A DNA stretch of 54,027 nucleotides from Penium margaritaceum (lineage: Eukaryota > Streptophyta > Zygnematophyceae > Desmidiales > Peniaceae). The stretch lies in the NCBI GenBank assembly GCA_023375785.1, contig SZWC01009534.1, positions 29,612 through 83,638 on the forward strand, in the 5' to 3' direction. The position numbers and the translations under genes are program-made. Of this stretch, positions 48,138-54,027 are shown in pieces (the first letter of the stretch is position 1; each line of letters opens with the position of its first letter). A model generated the notes under the pieces. That model saw only the letters and a list, made by a program, of their open reading frames with translations, made no database searches and was not told the origin of the DNA.

Positions 48138-51100
48138 GACAAAGTTGGCATGTGCCACTGACCATGACCACAAAGCTTACCAAGTGATGTTAGCTTATAC
48201 GAAACATAACACGAGTCAGCCACGTTCAGAGTGCCCAATCACAGTTCAGATGTACTAGGCATGACCTTGTAGGTATAAACAAGGTAAAAACCTGGTGGCT
48301 TGGCACAACGTTTGTGCGCAATGCCTTGACAAAGTTGGCATGTGCCACTGACCATGACCGCAAAGTTTACCAAGTGACTTCAAGTTCTACGAATCGTAAC
48401 ACGAGTCAGCCACAGTCAGAGTGCCCAATCACAGTTTAGATGTACTAGGTATGACCTTGCAGTTATAAACAAGGTAAAAAACTGGTCGCTTGGCACGGCT
48501 ACTGTGCGCAATGCCTTGACAAAGTTGGCATGTGCCACTGACCATGACCACAAAGTTTACCAAGAACCTTCAATGGCTATGATTCATAACACGAGTCTGC
48601 CACGGTCAGAGTGTCGAATCATAGTGCAGATATACTGGGCATGACCTTACAGGTATTAGAAAGGTAGAAAACAGGTGGCTCGGTATGGCTATTGTGTGCA
48701 ATACCCTGACAAAGTTGGCATGTGCCACTGTTCATGACGACAAGTGTATCCAATTCACTTTTACTTCTATTAATCATAACACGAGTCAACCACGGTCAGA
48801 GTGTCCAATCACAGTGCGGATGTACTAGGCATGATCTTGTAGGTTCAAACAAGGTAGAATATTGGTGGCTTGGTGTGGCTATTTTGCACTATGCCTTGAC
48901 AAAGTTGGCATGTGCCACTGACCATGACCACAAATGTATCCAAGTGACTTTTACTTCTCTGGATCATAACACGAGTCAGCCACGGTCAGACTGTCCAATC
49001 ACAGTGCAGATGTATTAGGCATGATCGTACAGGTGCAAACAAGGTCGAATACTGGTGGCTCGGTTTGGCTATTGTGCGCAATGCCTTGACAAAGTTGGCA
49101 TGTGCCACTGACCATGACCACAAATGTATCCAAGTGACTTTTACTTCTATTGATCATAACACGAGCCAGCCACGGTCAGAGTGTCCAATTACAGTGCAGC
49201 TATAGTAGGCATAATCTTGCAGGTTCAAAAAAGGTAGAATACTGGTGGCTCGGTGTGGCTATTTTGCGCAATGCCTTGACAAAGTTGGCATGTGCCACTG
49301 ACCATGACCACAAAGTTTACCAAGTGACATTAACTTCTACGAATTGTAACACGAGTCAGCCACGGTCAGAGTACCCAATCACAGCGCAAATCTAATATTC
49401 ATGACCTTGCAGGTATAAACAAGGTAAAAAACCGGTGGCTTGGCACGGCTATTGTACGCAATGCCTTGACAAAGTTGGCATGTGCCACTGCCATGACCAC
49501 AAAGTTTACCAAGTACCTTAAACGGCTATGAATCATTACACGAGTCAGCCACGGTCAGAGTGTCCAATCTCAGTGTACATATACTGGGCATGACTTTGCA
49601 CGTATAAGCTAGAATACTGGTGGCTCCGTGTGGCTATTGTGTGCAATGCCTTGACAAAGTTGGCATGTGCCACTGACCATGACCATGAATGTATCCATGT
49701 GAGTTTTCCTTCTATTGACCATAACACGAGTCAGCCACGGTCAGAGTGCCCAATCACAGTGCAGATGTACTAGGCATGATCTTGCAGGTGCAAACAAGGT
49801 AGAATACTGGTGGCGTGGTGTGGCTATTGTGCGCAATGCCTTGACAAAGTTGGCATGTGCCACTGACCATGACCACAAAGTTTACCAAGTGACTTTAACT
49901 TCTACGAATTGTAACACGAGTCAGCCACAGTCGGAGTCCCCAATCACAGCGCACATCTAGCATGCATGACCTTGCAGGTATAAACAAGGTAAAAAAACGG
50001 TGGCTTGGTACGGCTATTGTGTGCAATGCCAAAACAAAGTTGGCATGTGCCACTGCCATGACCACAAAGTTTACCAAGTGATTTTAAACTATACGAATCG
50101 TAACACAAGTCAGCCACAGTCATAGTGCCCAATCACAGTTCAGATGTACTAGGCATGACCTTGCACGTATAAACAAGGTAAAGAACCGGTGGCTTGGCAC
50201 GGCCATTGTGCACAATGCCTTGACAAATTTGGCATGTGCCACTGACCATGACCACAAAGTTTACCAAGTACCTTAAACAGCTATGAATCATAACACGAGT
50301 CAGCCACTGTCAGAGTGTCCAATCACAGTGCAGACATACAGGGCATGACCTTACAGGTATAAACAGGGTATAATACTGGTGGCACGGTGTGGCAATTGTG
50401 TGCAATGCCTTGACAAAGTTGGCATGTGCCACTGACCATGACGACAAATGTATCCAAGTGACTTTTACTTCTATTGATCATAACACGAGTCAGCCACGGT
50501 CAGAGAGTCCAGTCACAGTGCAGATGTAGTAGGCATGATCTTGCAGGTGTAAACAAGGTAGTATACTGGTGGCTTGTTGTTGCCTTGACAAAGTTGGAAT
50601 GTGCAACTGAACATGACCACAAAGTTTACCGAGTGACTTTAACTTCTACGAACCGTAACAAGAGTCAGCTACAGTCAGAATGCCCAGTCACAGTGCACAG
50701 ATAATATGCATGACCTTGCACGTATAAACAAGGTAAAAAACCAGAGGCTTGGCACGGCTGTTGTGCGCAATGCCTTGACAAAGTTGGCATGTGCCACTGA
50801 CCATGACCACAACGTTTACCAAGTACATTAAACGGCTATGAATCTTAACACGAGTCAGCCACGGTCAGAGTGTCCCATCACAGTGTAGATTTAGTGGACA
50901 TGACCTTGCAGGTAGACACAAGGTATAATACTGGTGGCTTGGTGTGGCTATTGTGTGCAATGCCTTGACAAAGTTGGCATGTGCCACTGACCATGACCAC
51001 AAATGTATCCAAGTGGCCTTTACTTCTATTGATCATAACACAAGTCAGCCACGGTCAGAGTGTCCAATCACAGTACAGATGTACTAGGCATGATCTTGCA

Positions 51101-54027
51101 CGTGCAAAAAAGGTAGAATACTGGTGGCTCAGTGTGGCTATTGTGCGCAATGCCTTGATGAAATTGGCATGTGCCACTGACCATGACCACAAAGTTTACC
51201 AAGTGACTTTAACGTATACGAATCGTAACACAAGTCAGCCACAGTAAATGTGCCCAATCACAGTTCAGATGTACTATGCATGACCTTGCAGGTATACAAA
51301 ATGAAAAAATCCGGTAGCTTGGCACGGCTATTGTGCGCAATGCCTTGACAAAGTTGGCACGTGCCACTGACCATGACCACAAAGTTTACCAAGTACCTTA
51401 AACGGCTATGAATCATAACATGAGTCAGCCACGGTCAAAGTGTCCAATCACAGTGCAGATGTACTAGGCATGATCGTGCAGGTTCAAACAAGGTAGGATA
51501 CTGGTGGCTCGATTGGCTATTGTGCGCAATGCCTTGACAAAGTTGGCATGTGCCACTGACCATGACCACAAAGTTTACCAAGTACCTTAAACGGCTATGA
51601 ATCATAACACGAGTCAGCCACGGTAAGAGTGACCAATCATAGTGCAGATGTACTAGGCATGATCTTACAGGTACAAACAAGGTAGACTACTGGTGGCTCG
51701 GTGTGGCTTTTGTGCGCAATGCCTTGACAAAGTTGGCATGTGCCTCTGAACATGACCACAAATGTATCCTATTGTCTTTTACTTATATTGATCATAACAC
51801 GAGACAGCTACGGTCAGAGAGTCCAATCACAGTGCAGATGTACTAGGCTTGATCTTGCGGGTACAAAAAAGATATAATACTAGTGGCTCGCTGTAGCTTT
51901 TCTGGGCAATGCCTTGACAAAGTTCCCATGTGCCACTGACCATGACCACAAAGTTCACCAGGTACCTTAAACGGCTATGAATCATAACATGAGTCAGCCA
52001 CGGTCAAAGTGCCCAATCACAGTGCACATCTAACATGCATGACATTGCATGTATAAACAAGGTAAAACACCGGTGGCTTGGCACGGCTATTGTGCACAAT
52101 GCCTTGACAAAGTTAGCATGTGCCACTGAACATGACCACAAATGTATCCTATTGTCTTTTACTTATATTGATCATAACACGAGACAGCTACGGTCAGAGA
52201 GTCCAATCACAGTGCAGATGTACTAGGCTTGATCTTGCGGGTACAAAAAAGATATAATACTAGTGGCTCGCTGTAGCTTTTCTGGGCAATGCCTTGACAA
52301 AGTTCCCATGTGCCACTGACCATGACCACAAAGTTCACCAGGTACCTTAAACGGCTATGAATCATAACATGAGTCAGCCACGGTCAAAGTGCCCAATCAC
52401 AGTGCACATCTAACATGCATGACATTGCATGTATAAACAAGGTAAAACACCGGTGGCTTGGCACGGCTATTGTGCACAATGCCTTGACAAAGTTAGCATG
52501 TGCCACTGAACATGACCACAAATGTATCCTATTGTCTTTTACTTATATTGATCATAACACGAGACAGCTACGGTCAGAGAGTCCAATCACAGTGCAGATG
52601 TACTAGGCTAGATCTTGCAGGTACAAACAAGGTAGAACACTGGTGGCTCGGTGTGGCTATTGTGCGCAATGCCTAGACAAAGGCGGCATGTGCCACTGAC
52701 CATGACCACAATGTTTACCAAGTGACTTTAACTTCTACGAACCGTAACACGAGTCAGCCATGGTAAGAGTGTCCAATCACAGGACACATCTAAAATGCAT
52801 GCCCTTCCAGGTATAAACAAGGTAAAAAACCGGTGGCTTGGCACGGCTATTGTGCGCAATGCCTTGACAAAGTTGGCATGTTCCACTGACCATGACCACA
52901 AAGTTTACCAAGTACCTTAAACGGCTATGAATCATAACACAAGTCAGCCACGGTCAGAGTGTCCAATCACAGTGCAGATATACTGGGCATGACCTTGCAA
53001 GTATAAACAAGTTAGAATACTGGTGGCTCGGTTTGGCTATTGTGTGCAAAGCCTTGACAAGGTTGGCATGTGCCACTGACCATGACCACAAATGTATCCA
53101 AGTGACTTTTACTTATATTCATCATAACACGAAAAGCCACGGTCAGAGGGTCCAGTCACAGTGAAGATGTACTAGGCATGATCTTGTAGGTGCAAACATG
53201 GTAGAATACTGGTGGCTCGGTGTGGCTATTGTGTGCAATGCCAAGACAAAGTTGGCATGTGCCACTGACCATGACCACAAATGTATCCAAGTGATTTCTA
53301 CTTCTATTGATCATAACACAAGTCAGCCACGGTCAGAGTGTCCAATCACAGTGCAGATGTACTAGGCATGATCTTGCAGGTGCAAACAAGGTCGAATACT
53401 GGTGGCTCGATGTGGCTATTGTGTGCAATGCATTGACAAAGTTGGCATGTGCCACTGACCATGACCACAAAGTTTACCACGTGCCTTTAACGTTTACGAA
53501 TCGTAACACGAGTCAGCCACGGTCAGAGTGCCCAATCACAGTGCACATCTAATATGCATGACCTTACAGGTATAAACATGGTAAATAACCGGTGGCTTGG
53601 CACGGCTACCGTGCGCAATGCATTGACAATGTTGGCATATGCCACTGACCATGACCACAAAGTTTACCAAGTACCTTAAATGGCTATGAATCATAACACA
53701 AGTCAGCCACGGTCTGAGTGTCCAAACAAGGTAGACTACTGGTGGCTCGGTGTGGTTATTGTGCGCAATGCCTTGACAAAGTTGGCATGTGCCACTGACC
53801 ATGAACACAATGTTTACCAAGTGACTTTAGCTTATACAAATCATAACACGAGTCAGCCACAGTCAGAGTGCCCAATCACAGTTCAGATGTATTAGGCATA
53901 TCCTTACAGGTATAAACAAGGTCAAAAACCGGTGGCTTGGCACGGCTACTGTGCGCAATGCCTTGAAAAAGTTGGCATATACCACTGACCATGACCACAA
54001 AGTTTACCAAGTACCTTAAACGGCTAT
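48138..54027 (-). repeat. 190-bp satellite, inverted array
   Basis: About 31 monomers read in reverse: GACAAAGTTGGCATGTGCC, TGACCATGACCACAAA and ACACGAGTCAGCCACGGTC recur about every 190 bp. Both monomer subtypes are present. The array runs off the right end of the window. Open frames on the plus strand here are the mirror image of the minus-strand frames in the left array. Confidence 0.97.
51746..52608 (-). repeat. 380-bp satellite dimer duplicated in tandem
   Basis: CTGAACATGACCACAAATG begins at 51746, 52126 and 52506, exactly 380 bp apart. The first two dimers look identical apart from rare changes and the third is partial. Rare variants such as AAAAAAGATATAATACTAG and AGTTCACCAGGTACC mark them. 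Confidence 0.92.

Overview
This is a eukaryotic repeat-rich window with no host gene that I can recognise. About 36 of the 54 kb is a tandem satellite with a monomer of about 190 bp. The rest is LTR retrotransposons, several nested inside one another. The primer-binding sites read TGGTATCAGAGC, the complement of the plant initiator-Met tRNA 3' end, and a Ty1/copia gag-protease-integrase is present. Together these point to a plant or streptophyte alga. A charophyte such as Chara is only a guess; the sequence does not fix the species.

Layout. 1-28510: satellite, plus orientation, with one inverted monomer (about 4756-4987), one 190-base N gap (18087-18276) and several internally re-amplified blocks. 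28511-32370: a complete LTR element (family A, copy A1; 607-bp LTRs). 32371-33381: satellite. 33382-45553: a truncated Ty1/copia element (leader, gag, zinc knuckle, protease, integrase, no reverse transcriptase). It is split by a family B LTR element (35804-39937, 1142-bp LTRs), by a family A solo LTR with a GATCG target duplication (40136-40723), and by a minus-strand family A element (A2, 41272-44859). 45554-46690: satellite. 46691-48137: a family A element cut off in its internal region (A3). 48138-54027: satellite in the opposite orientation.

How the parts relate. The satellite has a roughly dimeric higher-order structure (subtype A and subtype B monomers) and multi-kilobase segmental duplications. 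A 191-bp variant was amplified to ten near-identical copies. Variation between monomers falls largely at CpG sites as C-to-T or G-to-A changes, as expected of a methylated, silenced array. Families A and B carry little or no pol coding and probably depended on other elements. A2 keeps one 277-codon frame with two stops just before its 3' LTR, which suggests a gag-only element. The integrase 3' part occurs twice, each time directly after a family A LTR. The junction shows that a block of leader, LTR and integrase was tandemly duplicated and then rearranged by LTR-LTR recombination. The array looks like pericentromeric or centromeric heterochromatin, but that is inference.
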